From IMG/VR virus record IMGVR_UViG_3300025853_000040, positions 45,191 to 109,190 of that record: 64,000 bases of DNA; one strand, 5' to 3'. This document shows, one piece after another, positions 1 through 9,333 of the stretch; the stretch's first letter is position 1; each line of letters opens with the position of its first letter. The stretch comes from a virus. A program made the translations under genes and the position numbers. Under the pieces are notes generated by a model that worked only from the letters and a program-made list of their open reading frames with translations, was not told the origin of the DNA and searched no databases.

Positions 1-2169
1 GGCAACAACACCTCTTTCTTTTATAATGTCTAATGTTTCTTGTAATAATTGGTCATTATCTGAGTTATTATCAAAAATAGTTTTACTGTTATTTTTTACA
101 AAATCAGAATCCGCTACACATATCTGACTTAAAAATTCTTTTCCATAATTAATTTTTTGTTTGAATTCTTTTAAAAATAAATTATATTGCCTCATAGATA
201 TAAAAGAAGGTTTAAAATTTATAAAATCATCTTGAACATTTACATTTTCACCAGTTGTTTGATTAAATACTGTGACATCTTTTTCATTATAAAAAGGTTT
301 GTAAGCTTTGTTACCATAGTTAAAAGGTTTTGTTTTATCAGAATAGTTATATTTTCCGCTATCACCAATAACTCTTCCAAAATCACCTTCTATTTCATCT
401 CCGAGAAAGAAAAAAGTGCCTTCTTCTCTTATTTTTTTATTATAAAAATAAGATAAATCATCATTAGAAACCAACCTAGTGTTACTTAAATCTACTTTTA
501 AATTATATAAAAAACAACCATCAATTTGACCTGCTCGATAAATTATTGGAAGTCCTTGTTGATTACACACAAAAGGTGGCGGTGGTCTCAAAACAACACC
601 ACTGTTTTTTATATTAACTCCATTCCATTTTGTTTGAGAAGTCTCAACAGATCTCAGAACTTGGTTTGAAAACGAAGTAAATAAAGATCGCAAGACAGAA
701 AAACTAATACCATTAGAACCGTTTGCATCATTTAAAAGACGCTCTAAATATTGTTGACTATATCTTAAATATTCGTTAGCGTTTTCTCTTCTTAAGGATG
801 TTTCACCTGTTCTTTGAAATAATTCTGTCCAACCACTTATATAATCAGCTTGTATGCCGTTTATTTCTGCCTGCGTTGGAATTTGTATTCTCAAATTCAT
901 AAAACTATATATGGCTCTGTTTTTGTCAAACGCAGGCAAGCTATTCCATGTGTCATACAATGTATTAATCCATTCATTTAAAGCTTGTGTAGATGAAACT
1001 TTATCTGTTCTATCTCTATATTGCAGTAAATATAGATCCCCAGTTTCTCTAAAATCATAAACATTTTTTATAAGTGGGTTTGGAGAAGATTGTGTATCCT
1101 CTACAATAACACCCTCTTCATTTAATAAGTATTTTATCTCACTCCCAAAAATGTATTTTTTAGATTTTCTATTTTGGGATGTGTCGGGAACACTCTCACG
1201 AATATTAGCTGTATAATCATTATACCACTGATCAAAGGCTTTTGAATCTTTTTCCCAAACAAAATTGTAACTGGCATCACCGTTATAAATTCCATAATAG
1301 TCTTCTGGTTTAACGCCATCTGGTGTAAATGCCCAGTTTACATTTTCTTGTGGGTAAGTTAATAATAACTCTTCATATCCGGGTATATGACCAATTGTAG
1401 ATATATCTGTAATTAAGTCAATAGATGAATCTGGTTTTTTTAAATCATTTAAAACAGCTGTTGATATTTCATTAATTTTCATACTGCTTATATTAATACT
1501 ATCAGCGTTAGAAAACTCAAGACTTCCTTGAAGATGACCCTCATTAGTTATATTAAAATTGAACTTATATAATTTAGCATAATTCCAATCCCAATATCCA
1601 TTATTTTTATCAGATAAATTATAGGTTATTGTTTTTTGATTTTGGTTATTAACTACATTTGGAACCGCAGGTGCAATATTACTTGCTCTAAAACCATCCC
1701 AACCATATGCAATAATCCAATCACTACTTAATTGAATTAATTTTGAAAGATCTGTTCTTTGATCTATTAATTTAGGATCTGTTATTGTTAATGATAATCT
1801 ATACCTTATTGTAAATGCTTCTCTATTTGATCTTTCCACTTTCAAGTTGTTTATACCAATACCTCCAGCATTGCGAAGATTAGCATTACCCATGTCAGAA
1901 TTTATTTGAGGTAGATAACTAGAAATTTCAACTATTTTTTTATTATTTAATCCGTCATCATCACTTATAAGCGTTAATACATCAATATTGTTATTAGATA
2001 AATTATTTAATAAATTCTGTTCTTCGTCATTAACAATAAGATATAATCTCACAAATGTATTAAGTGAAGATAACTCTATATTATTGTATAATTTTTTATC
2101 GTTCCAGCCACTAGCTAACTTAACTAAATGATTTTCATAAGAACTATCTATTGTGTCTGCATCACTCAT
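1..2169 (-). CDS. Large virion structural protein, partial (C-terminus beyond window)
   Basis: An open frame of 723 codons runs without a stop from an ATG at 2169 to the left edge, so the C-terminus is missing. The start has a good ribosome site (GAGG, 7 bases upstream) and lies 3 bases after the stop of the LysM-like gene. The protein is acidic and rich in Asn, Ser and Tyr, with no signal peptide or membrane segment. It contains a WIIAYGWDG segment near residue 150, a tetra-proline run (RPPPPF) near residue 530, and a long soluble remainder. Its place after the tape measure and baseplate genes suggests a baseplate or hub component. I do not recognise a specific family. The coding call is strong; the role is inferred from position only. 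Confidence 0.85.
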   Translation of the reverse strand, partial: MSDADTIDSSYENHLVKLASGWNDKKLYNNIELSSLNTFVRLYLIVNDEEQNLLNNLSNNNIDVLTLISDDDGLNNKKIVEISSYLPQINSDMGNANLRNAGGIGINNLKVERSNREAFTIRYRLSLTITDPKLIDQRTDLSKLIQLSSDWIIAYGWDGFRASNIAPAVPNVVNNQNQKTITYNLSDKNNGYWDWNYAKLYKFNFNITNEGHLQGSLEFSNADSINISSMKINEISTAVLNDLKKPDSSIDLITDISTIGHIPGYEELLLTYPQENVNWAFTPDGVKPEDYYGIYNGDASYNFVWEKDSKAFDQWYNDYTANIRESVPDTSQNRKSKKYIFGSEIKYLLNEEGVIVEDTQSSPNPLIKNVYDFRETGDLYLLQYRDRTDKVSSTQALNEWINTLYDTWNSLPAFDKNRAIYSFMNLRIQIPTQAEINGIQADYISGWTELFQRTGETSLRRENANEYLRYSQQYLERLLNDANGSNGISFSVLRSLFTSFSNQVLRSVETSQTKWNGVNIKNSGVVLRPPPPFVCNQQGLPIIYRAGQIDGCFLYNLKVDLSNTRLVSNDDLSYFYNKKIREEGTFFFLGDEIEGDFGRVIGDSGKYNYSDKTKPFNYGNKAYKPFYNEKDVTVFNQTTGENVNVQDDFINFKPSFISMRQYNLFLKEFKQKINYGKEFLSQICVADSDFVKNNSKTIFDNNSDNDQLLQETLDIIKERGVVA

Positions 2170-2172
2170 ACA

Positions 2173-2481
2173 TTAACCTCTTTTTAATTTTATTTTTTCA
2201 ATAACCAATTCTACAGATGAAGGTATCCTTATAGATGTTCCATCTTCTATTTTTTGTAGGGGAGATATAAGATCATTAGCTAAACATATAATCCACCAAT
2301 AACTACCATCACCATAATATTTAGCAGCTATTTTATCAATTCTTTCTGCAGAATTCCAAGAAACAATAATATCCCTATCACTAATTATATCTTCAGCTTT
2401 AATCGGTGGAAAAGTTTCTTTTCTAAATTCATTGTATTTTACATCATACACATTTTCTAAAAAATCATATCTAGAATACAT
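2173..2481 (-). CDS. Baseplate wedge protein, LysM-like (T4 gp53 type)
   Basis: This 102-residue protein begins MYSRYDFLENV. Its core (residues about 45-100) reads like a short LysM-type fold: ERIDKIAAKYYGDGSYWWII followed by an aliphatic segment and IRIPS. That pattern of 'body, small residue, Y-Y-G-D, aromatic-W' is typical of T4 gp53-like baseplate wedge proteins, which carry a LysM-like domain and connect wedge to hub. Its position between two baseplate-region genes agrees. It is shorter than T4 gp53, so only the domain-level call is firm. It sits 10 bases after the upstream 716-residue gene and 3 bases before the next start, as in a tight operon. Confidence 0.7.
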   Translation of the reverse strand: MYSRYDFLENVYDVKYNEFRKETFPPIKAEDIISDRDIIVSWNSAERIDKIAAKYYGDGSYWWIICLANDLISPLQKIEDGTSIRIPSSVELVIEKIKLKRG

Positions 2482-2491
2482 AACTTACTCC

Positions 2492-4642
2492 TTAACCACT
2501 TGTTCTTCCATAAAATAAATCTTTTAAGTAATAATCAAAGTCTGGGCTATAATTCGCGTTCGGATTGCCAGTGATGAAACTCTCGTTTTCACTTATAACG
2601 CGGCTGTCTTTGCTATCTGGTCGGACTGGTATCAATGGCTTGGCTGGGTTTCCTCTGCCCTTAACCGTAAATCCTTGCATTTTGCTTCCACCGCCTTCTA
2701 TTAACCCTTGGTTATTTAATATTCTTTCGTTTGTCATTAGCCCTCTATAAAAGTTATAATCTCTATTTGGCATTTCATCATGTAATACTCTAAATGTTAT
2801 ATTAACTCTACAAGCTACTGGCATCCTTAATCCTTGTGTCATCTCCCACTTACCACCAGCACCTAATATATTCCAATCATAAGCCAAAGATTGTATGTAT
2901 CCACCCATTCTAAAAAACATATCACCTATGGTCATTCTTATAATAGGGCCACCAATCATTTTAAAACTACCATTATCTCTATTTTGTTTTTGACCGTATG
3001 TTTGTTGTGCCAACCAGTTTACTCTTTCATAAACATTTTGTAGTTGCCTTATAGTATTTGCAAATATAGTAAAACTCATAGATAAAGAACGATCAGTTTG
3101 CATATATGTATTTACTTGTTCTGTTCTACCGAAAAATGATTTAGAAACCCAATTAGGATTAAATGTTTCATTAATATTATCTATCGTTGCTTGAAATTGA
3201 CAAACTTGCTCTTTTTTTGTTTCTTCAACCTTGCTTCTGTTTTCTGTCTCAAACAAAAAGGGAAAATACTGTCTATCACCTAACTGAGTAATATATTCAT
3301 CATACTTTTGTAATTTAGTGTATGAATCCTCCGCGTTCGTGCTAATATTTATCTCTTCAACTGCTGGTAGTTCATCACCTTTAGCCAATTCATCAGATTT
3401 TTGTGGAACAGAATCTGCAATATTGTTTGAAAAACCTTGAACCTTTGCTGCATAATTTAATAAATCTGCGTCTTTTTCAAAACTAAAAACTTCTTCTCCT
3501 TTCTTTCCACCACTTCTTTCTATTTCACTTATAGCTACTTGAGCAATAGCTCCTTTATTCCATTGCTCTTCACCATTAATTTCTTCTTGGTTAGCATAAT
3601 ATTCATAATATGGAGCAGAGTTGTTGTTGGTGTATAGTTGTTTAAAAACTTTATCTATACTATCAATTCTTCCCGATTCGCCAACGCCAACAATATAATT
3701 TATCTGACCGCCCTTTGTCACGCGTGCACTGTATTGATCAAAATATCCATATCTTGTTAAAATATTTTGTTTAAGAAAATCCTTCAAACCATTCTTAGCA
3801 TAAAATGGCTGAGGTTCTCTTGTTAATCCGGGAACATAAGATTTAACTATTCTTTGAGATGCGGCTTCTAACTCATCTAAATCATCTGGTATATCAATTT
3901 CTTCTAATCTTCTTGAGTCTGGATTTAAAAACTCACCCGTTAATATACTATTGACCAGATCTTCAGTATCAGTTGGTGCCCTATAAGATCCAGATGGATT
4001 ATATGGATCTTCTGTGTTATCTAATTTTATTCTTGGCTTAAAAAATGATGAACCCCAATATTGAGCTACATTAAATCCTTGACTCCCCAGTCTCAGGGCG
4101 CCGACGTATCCAACCGGCTCTGTTAGTTTTGTTCCCGCAGCTGTTATGGCGTTATAAAATCTTGCATAATAAGAACTTGAGTTCTTAAATATATTACTAT
4201 CAACATATCCATTAAAAAACTCATTATTAATAGTATAAACTTTTAGACCACCATCAACTCTTTCGTATACAGATTGATTTTGATGTTTATCTAATAGTTT
4301 TTCAAACTCTTCCTCGTTCATAGTTGAGTTTTCCATAACTTCATTTTTTAAATATCTTTTATATATTTCTTCTGTTCCTTTTATTTCATTATCTAAAAAA
4401 GAAACATTAATATTTTCGCCCAAAAAAGTAACATCAGCTGGTATTAGTGGTCTATCACTACCACCATGATAACTATTTGAAACATTTAAGCTACTGGGTG
4501 TATTAGATCCATTAGGGCCATTGTTAACATGATAATTAACACCACCAAGATTCTCCGAATCCAATCTATCAGCTAAGATAGTTGTCTGATCGTTTGGCTG
4601 TGTGTTTCTAATTATATCTCTAAATTTTCTTATTAATGCCAT
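2492..4642 (-). CDS. Large baseplate/tail structural protein
   Basis: This is a 716-residue soluble protein. The first 450 residues are polar and low in recognisable motifs. The C-terminal part (about 480-640) is denser and more conserved-looking, with FGRTEQVNTYMQT, RMTIGDMFFRMGGYIQSL, an aromatic YDWN segment and VACRVNITFRVLHDEMPNRD. Such a 'measure, test, apply' C-terminal block resembles the tube-initiator or baseplate-cap proteins next to tape measure genes in myoviruses, but I cannot match it to T4 gp48 or gp54 by eye. Downstream of the tape measure (21 bases) and upstream of the gp53-like gene, it most likely belongs to the baseplate or to the tube base. Confidence 0.7.
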   Translation of the reverse strand: MALIRKFRDIIRNTQPNDQTTILADRLDSENLGGVNYHVNNGPNGSNTPSSLNVSNSYHGGSDRPLIPADVTFLGENINVSFLDNEIKGTEEIYKRYLKNEVMENSTMNEEEFEKLLDKHQNQSVYERVDGGLKVYTINNEFFNGYVDSNIFKNSSSYYARFYNAITAAGTKLTEPVGYVGALRLGSQGFNVAQYWGSSFFKPRIKLDNTEDPYNPSGSYRAPTDTEDLVNSILTGEFLNPDSRRLEEIDIPDDLDELEAASQRIVKSYVPGLTREPQPFYAKNGLKDFLKQNILTRYGYFDQYSARVTKGGQINYIVGVGESGRIDSIDKVFKQLYTNNNSAPYYEYYANQEEINGEEQWNKGAIAQVAISEIERSGGKKGEEVFSFEKDADLLNYAAKVQGFSNNIADSVPQKSDELAKGDELPAVEEINISTNAEDSYTKLQKYDEYITQLGDRQYFPFLFETENRSKVEETKKEQVCQFQATIDNINETFNPNWVSKSFFGRTEQVNTYMQTDRSLSMSFTIFANTIRQLQNVYERVNWLAQQTYGQKQNRDNGSFKMIGGPIIRMTIGDMFFRMGGYIQSLAYDWNILGAGGKWEMTQGLRMPVACRVNITFRVLHDEMPNRDYNFYRGLMTNERILNNQGLIEGGGSKMQGFTVKGRGNPAKPLIPVRPDSKDSRVISENESFITGNPNANYSPDFDYYLKDLFYGRTSG

Positions 4643-4663
4643 AATTATTCTCTATTAACTCAA

Positions 4664-7600
4664 CTAAACTACCGTAGTTGACTGTTCCTCGGCTTGTCTT
4701 TCACGTATATATTGACCTATTCTTTCACCACTAAGTTCAACAACAATATTAAAACTTTCTTGACCCATAGCTTCACCCATATTTCTTACATTTTGATTTA
4801 ATTCCATAAACATTTGTGTCAACTCTGGTGGCATTTGAATTACTCCGCCACCTCCACCGCCACCGTCTTTGGATTGTGCATATTCTTTCTTACTCATGCT
4901 CATCATATGTCGTTCTAAAAATTCAGAACCACCAGCAGCTGATCCAATACTTTCTGTTAACTTAGTTATGTCTTTTGCATCTTCTGGGGTAAGACCTAAT
5001 GCCTCTGCAGCTTCTTCTTTCGTTTGATAACCTCTATCTTTTCTCCATCTTTCTAATATATTATCAGCTGAAGATTGAAGATCACTTAAATTTGTGCTTT
5101 TACCAGCCATACTGGTTTGCATTTTTTGGTAATCAGTTTCTTTAAGTGTATCTGATTCTTTGTTAAAAAGTCTCTTATTCCAAAAGGCTGTAGTTGACTC
5201 ATCTATATCTTGATCAGTTAAATATGAAAAAATATTACCTATCTCATTGTTATTTAATCCAGCATTTGCAAACATTGTTTGTATAGCTACAAGAGTTCTA
5301 CCTCTTGAACTTGGTTTTTTACTAGCTTGACGTAATTTTTTTCTTGAGGCTGCACTAAATGTTTTTAAATCTTGATTTTCAATAGCTCTTTGGAGATCAG
5401 CCAGCGCATCTCCTCTCTTAACAGCCCTAGAACTACCAGCTATTTTATCACCTAATAACGCACCTCCTATTTGCAAACCTAACCCAGCTATCATCCCATA
5501 TGGGCCTGCAGCCATTAATGCAGTTCCTGCCGCGGATGTTCCAGATTGAACAGCAGCTGCAACATTTCTTTTACCAAAACCACCTGTTGCTAATTGTAAC
5601 CCAGCTGTTCCTAAACCTTGTAATGTGGCTGCACCTGCTGCGGAAGACCAAAAACCTCCACCGGTTTCTGCCTCACCAAAAATAGCGGATTTTGCTTTTC
5701 CCAACTGGCCACCAACAAACCGGCCGACTTTGGATTCACCTAACCCTTTTATAAAATCAGAAGCACCTTTATAAACACCGGTGCCTCTAAGTTTATCCAT
5801 ACCACTTCCAATACCATCTCCAGCCCAATTGTAAATTCCACTAGCCAGTTTACCACCTCTACTGTTTTTAAGATAATTTGATACACCGCGCGCGTCAGAT
5901 CCCACCTTTTCGGTAAACGCACCCCAAGGTCGATCTAACCAACCTTTCCCACTACCAGTTTGTTCTCGGTCTGCTATACGACGAATCTCATCGGGCCTTG
6001 AGCTTAGTAGCTCGAGGCCAGAACCACCAAGACCAAACATACCTGCTCCGAGTAATTGGTTTCTATAATCTGTAAAACTATATGGATCGCCATATCTTCC
6101 TCTACCATATGCCGCTAACCCTCTTCGAGTTGTATTGTTCATAAGCATTGCACTTGGATCATTTAACTCATTTCTATTTGCTTGGCGTGCACGAGCTGCC
6201 TGTCTATTGTTGAATATTTTTTGTGTTCCATATCTTCCAGCCGATAATAAAGCTGTGCTAAGACCTATTCCAATAGACTTTTTCCAATTGTTATCCAACA
6301 CTCTAGACATTGACATGGCTCTTATACCTTGTGTAATAGCCATAGAGTTCCTATCCAAGAATGAACCCTCATTACCTATATTACTAACAATCCAGTCTAA
6401 TCTTTGTTCCATACCTTTATTTGTTGCTATATATCTACCTACAGCATTCCAACCATCTCTTTTATATTCACCCCACATATCATACATATTATGTAGTAAC
6501 TCAACAGTTTGACGATAATCACCTGTTAAGCTTTTTCGCCACTCTTGATATTCTCTTACAAAACCATCTTTAAAACCTTCCATAAAATTCTTAGGTAGAT
6601 CTTTAATAGGATCTGTAAGTGGACTAAAATCTGTTCCTCTATAAGCTCCGGGTAATCTTAACCCTCCTAAACTACTACCAGCTCCACGACCGCCACCTAA
6701 TACACCACCATCACCAGTGTTTCTTTCAATATCCATTAACACTGACAATCTTTCATCATGTTGAGCTTTTAAATCTCTTCTATAAGCTCTATTTATGGCC
6801 ATCGCCTCTTGTTCTCTTCTTGTTTGTTCCGCAAAACTACCGGCATCACTAACAACTCCACGATTTCTGTTTCCGTATATAGTTCTATTACCGGAGCTTA
6901 CAAAGCCTCCATCAAAGAAACCGGGAACACCAATAGAGGCAAGTTCGTTGGCAACATCTGAAGATACTGGCATACCATTTCTTATTCTTTCTGTGGGAAT
7001 TATAACCTCTCTTCTGTTCTCTTCACCAACCATAAATAATGAAGGACTACCAACAACCCGGCCCGTAGCAGCCTTATCAATATACATATTCTTTAACATA
7101 CCCAAACCGGCAGCTGCTGCAGCAATAGCCATACCCTTTGGTCCAAAAAATGGAGCAACCATAGTTAATAAACTCAAAGTTTGATCAATAACGTCACCAC
7201 CAAGGAAAGATGTTGCTGCGGCAGCTGTGCCTACAGCCGCAACACCCATACCTGCTTTTCCTATTCTTCCACCACCAACACCACCACCAACACCACCACC
7301 AACACCACCACCATTAACCACACTTACATACATTGGCGCTAATCTAGATACTCCTCTTCCAACTAATGCTTTAACTACTGTAACGAGAGTAGGAATAGCA
7401 ACAGCTATAGTGCTAATAGCTGCAACATCACTGCCACCCATAACACTTCTAAGACCTCTATACATATCTCTAACATATAACATACCTTGTTTAAGAGGTT
7501 TAATCATAGTCATAGCTCTTTGAGCTAAATTAGTAAATCCGGGTAAAAACTCAGATATTAGTGTGTTTTTCATGTTCTCAAAAGTGGTTCTTTGTTCTCT

Positions 7601-8836
7601 TAGTATATCATTTATTTTGGCTTGTTCACCTTGTTGTTGTTTAGCTAATTCTAAATCAGATTTAGTCATTCTAGCTATTTTTAGCATTTCATCATAATTC
7701 ATACCAAGTTGTTGACCTAATTGTCTAGCATAACCCGGATACATCTGAAGCGTCCTTAATCCTTGAGGGGAAGATAATAACCCATGAAGATCATTCATTA
7801 CGCCGACAACATCGCCTTTCATAGCTTTACTAAACATTTCCATAGAGTTTAAGCTTCCACCAAATGCAACATTTAATTTATTAATTAATTCTGTTCCGCT
7901 ATCAAAGTTTAGAAAAACATCTGTCATACTCTGCATCTTATTCATATTGACATTTGTTAGTCTTGAATAAGCCGACATATCTAATAGGTATTGTGCTCCC
8001 TTTGCCGCATGCATTGCTACAAGATTTGAATTAGCTGCCATATCTCTTATTATAGTAGCAGTAGCTTGACCACCTGCGGTGGCTGTAGCTAATTGTCCAA
8101 TAAAGTTTTTGACTTGATTAGTTGTCATACCAAAACCTTTAATCATAGTGGACATCAGTTTACCAGTTTGATCTGCTGACAAACCAGTATAATCAGCCAA
8201 CTGCGCATTAAATTTTATGAGATCTTGAGTTAGTCTTCTTTGGGAACCAAGAGCAGTTACTAATCCCACAGCTGCCTTGGCATTTTTTTCCATACTTATG
8301 CCAAACTGTAAATTACCCTTATAGGCTTCTATTGTCATATCTCTAACATTTTTTAACTGTTGACCATAAAACCCAGTTTGTTTAGAGATACTAACAACAG
8401 CATTTTCTATCTTTTGAAACTCTTTAAAAATAAGAGCCGCAGAAGCTAAAAGACCACCTCCTGCGGCTGTTAAAACACCACTTAAATTTTTATTACCTAA
8501 AACAAATCTACTTAATGCTTCAAGAGGTCTTTGCATACCTTTTAGAATAGAGTCTATACCATTTTGTAATGACTTACCTATAATTGGTATTTGTTTTGTA
8601 AATTCATTTGTTATAGAACTTAGATTGTTTTGTATACTTCTGGTTAGTTTATCTACAGCTTGTTGCTGTCTCTTTATTGCGTCTTCTTGTTTTTTTGTTG
8701 ATTTATCAACATTATCAACATGACCTTTCAAAACTTCTGACATTTCTGAAAAGGCAGAGTCTAACGTTTTTATAGAGAAAGAAGTTTTCTCTACAGTATC
8801 TTGAAGATTTGATAATGTTAATGAAATATCAGCCAT
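4664..8836 (-). CDS. Tail tape measure protein
   Basis: This 1390-residue protein sets tail length and is carried inside the tube. Residues 1-95 are coiled coil (many Q, K and heptad leucines). There are hydrophobic segments near 120-140, 470-495 and 525-590, and long Ala/Gly/Met-rich helices across 150-450. Near residue 505-525 a Gly-Val tract (GGGVGGGVGGG) is encoded by a short tandem DNA repeat at about 7268-7312. Around 620 comes the EENRREVIIPTERI stretch often found in tape measure C-halves. The C-terminus is polar and ends in a Glu/Gln-rich helix. Length, composition and position just after tube and chaperone genes make this call firm. The exact tail length cannot be inferred by eye. 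Confidence 0.9.
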   Translation of the reverse strand: MADISLTLSNLQDTVEKTSFSIKTLDSAFSEMSEVLKGHVDNVDKSTKKQEDAIKRQQQAVDKLTRSIQNNLSSITNEFTKQIPIIGKSLQNGIDSILKGMQRPLEALSRFVLGNKNLSGVLTAAGGGLLASAALIFKEFQKIENAVVSISKQTGFYGQQLKNVRDMTIEAYKGNLQFGISMEKNAKAAVGLVTALGSQRRLTQDLIKFNAQLADYTGLSADQTGKLMSTMIKGFGMTTNQVKNFIGQLATATAGGQATATIIRDMAANSNLVAMHAAKGAQYLLDMSAYSRLTNVNMNKMQSMTDVFLNFDSGTELINKLNVAFGGSLNSMEMFSKAMKGDVVGVMNDLHGLLSSPQGLRTLQMYPGYARQLGQQLGMNYDEMLKIARMTKSDLELAKQQQGEQAKINDILREQRTTFENMKNTLISEFLPGFTNLAQRAMTMIKPLKQGMLYVRDMYRGLRSVMGGSDVAAISTIAVAIPTLVTVVKALVGRGVSRLAPMYVSVVNGGGVGGGVGGGVGGGRIGKAGMGVAAVGTAAAATSFLGGDVIDQTLSLLTMVAPFFGPKGMAIAAAAAGLGMLKNMYIDKAATGRVVGSPSLFMVGEENRREVIIPTERIRNGMPVSSDVANELASIGVPGFFDGGFVSSGNRTIYGNRNRGVVSDAGSFAEQTRREQEAMAINRAYRRDLKAQHDERLSVLMDIERNTGDGGVLGGGRGAGSSLGGLRLPGAYRGTDFSPLTDPIKDLPKNFMEGFKDGFVREYQEWRKSLTGDYRQTVELLHNMYDMWGEYKRDGWNAVGRYIATNKGMEQRLDWIVSNIGNEGSFLDRNSMAITQGIRAMSMSRVLDNNWKKSIGIGLSTALLSAGRYGTQKIFNNRQAARARQANRNELNDPSAMLMNNTTRRGLAAYGRGRYGDPYSFTDYRNQLLGAGMFGLGGSGLELLSSRPDEIRRIADREQTGSGKGWLDRPWGAFTEKVGSDARGVSNYLKNSRGGKLASGIYNWAGDGIGSGMDKLRGTGVYKGASDFIKGLGESKVGRFVGGQLGKAKSAIFGEAETGGGFWSSAAGAATLQGLGTAGLQLATGGFGKRNVAAAVQSGTSAAGTALMAAGPYGMIAGLGLQIGGALLGDKIAGSSRAVKRGDALADLQRAIENQDLKTFSAASRKKLRQASKKPSSRGRTLVAIQTMFANAGLNNNEIGNIFSYLTDQDIDESTTAFWNKRLFNKESDTLKETDYQKMQTSMAGKSTNLSDLQSSADNILERWRKDRGYQTKEEAAEALGLTPEDAKDITKLTESIGSAAGGSEFLERHMMSMSKKEYAQSKDGGGGGGGVIQMPPELTQMFMELNQNVRNMGEAMGQESFNIVVELSGERIGQYIRERQAEEQSTTVV
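7268..7312 (-). repeat. Short tandem repeat encoding (GGGV)n in the tape measure gene
   Basis: The plus strand shows CACCACCAACAC repeated about three times in register with codons, giving a Gly-Gly-Gly-Val linker. Such a repeat can expand or contract by slippage without breaking the frame. It lies between two hydrophobic blocks of the tape measure protein. Confidence 0.75.
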
Positions 8837-8842
8837 TATTAA

Positions 8843-9052
8843 TTATCTGTTTTGAGATAATCTATCTATCTTTTTATTCTTGATTTGACGCATTAATGTT
8901 TTTAACTTCATTCTACCTTGTGGTGTTTTTCTCATTTCTCTTTCAATTCTGTCGCCCTCTTGATAAGCTTTACGAAGAGCTTCAAATTCTTTATCTGATA
9001 AACCACTAAGTTTTTTCATTATTCTAGCTAGAATTCCTAATTTTCCCATCAT
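8843..9052 (-). CDS. Small basic protein upstream of the tape measure gene
   Basis: This 69-residue protein is strongly basic and helical (KLSGLSDKEFEALRKAYQEG, then KTPQGRMKLKTLMRQIKNKK). A GGAG ribosome site precedes the ATG, and the stop lies 6 bases before the tape measure start, so the two are probably co-translated. Small helical proteins at this place are often tail-assembly or tape-measure-associated factors, but I do not recognise a family. A candidate late promoter motif (9080-9087) lies 28 bases upstream. Confidence 0.7.
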   Translation of the reverse strand: MMGKLGILARIMKKLSGLSDKEFEALRKAYQEGDRIEREMRKTPQGRMKLKTLMRQIKNKKIDRLSQNR

Positions 9053-9079
9053 TGTATCTCCATTGCATACATAACATAT

Positions 9080-9087
9080 AATAAATA
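9080..9087 (-). promoter_or_regulatory. Candidate late promoter element TATTTATT
   Basis: On the minus strand the sequence reads GGGGTATTTATTATATG, 28 bases before the start of the 69-residue gene. The same octamer recurs before several other transcription units. It overlaps the 3' arm of the terminator at 9083-9125, so part of it may simply be the U-tract of that terminator. Confidence 0.3.
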
Positions 9088-9125
9088 CCCCTTAGTATAG
9101 AAAAATAGAATACTAAGGGGTATTT
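9083..9125 (-). terminator. Strong hairpin, intrinsic terminator
   Basis: Perfect 16-base inverted repeat: arms 9083-9098 and 9110-9125 (AAATACCCCTTAGTAT and its complement) with an 11-base loop. It starts one base after the stop of the frameshifted chaperone extension at 9126. On the minus strand the stem is followed by an AT-rich stretch. It probably ends the transcript of the zinc-ribbon/chaperone gene. Because the arm ends in T or A on both sides it might work in both directions. Confidence 0.8.
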
Positions 9126-9333
9126 TTATTGAGATTGTTGATTAGCTTTGTTTTCAGCTTCTTTTATATCAACTATTTTCTTAACCCACCATCTTCTTAA
9201 ATAAACTGGTAAATTATAACAATCTGAAAAAGTCATATTGCCATAATGAACACAAACAAAAATATCATTTAATATATTTTCTTTTATTATCTGAAAATGT
9301 TTTTGTGGTGTATTAGCTGTCAGGCCAAAAAAA
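9126..9333 (-). CDS. Frameshifted extension of the tail chaperone-like protein
   Basis: After the seven-T run at 9333-9327 a shifted frame (+1, or equally -2) stays open for 66 codons and stops at 9126-9128. The extension contains FVCVHYGNMTFSDCYNLP, then VYLRRWWVKKIVDIKEAE and a Gln-rich end. The 'Y-G, Asp, hydrophobic-Pro, Y-L-R-R-aromatic' pattern is what I expect in T-type extensions of tail assembly chaperones made just before the tape measure gene. There is no ATG, GTG or TTG in this frame before the internal Met of NMTF, and no ribosome site, so independent translation is unlikely. The fused product would be about 342 residues from the ATG at 10155. Confidence 0.7.

Noticed and set aside
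9313-9333. -1 frameshift at the T7 run
   Set aside because: The -1 frame gives only Leu-Ala and a TGA stop, so only +1 or -2 leads to a product.
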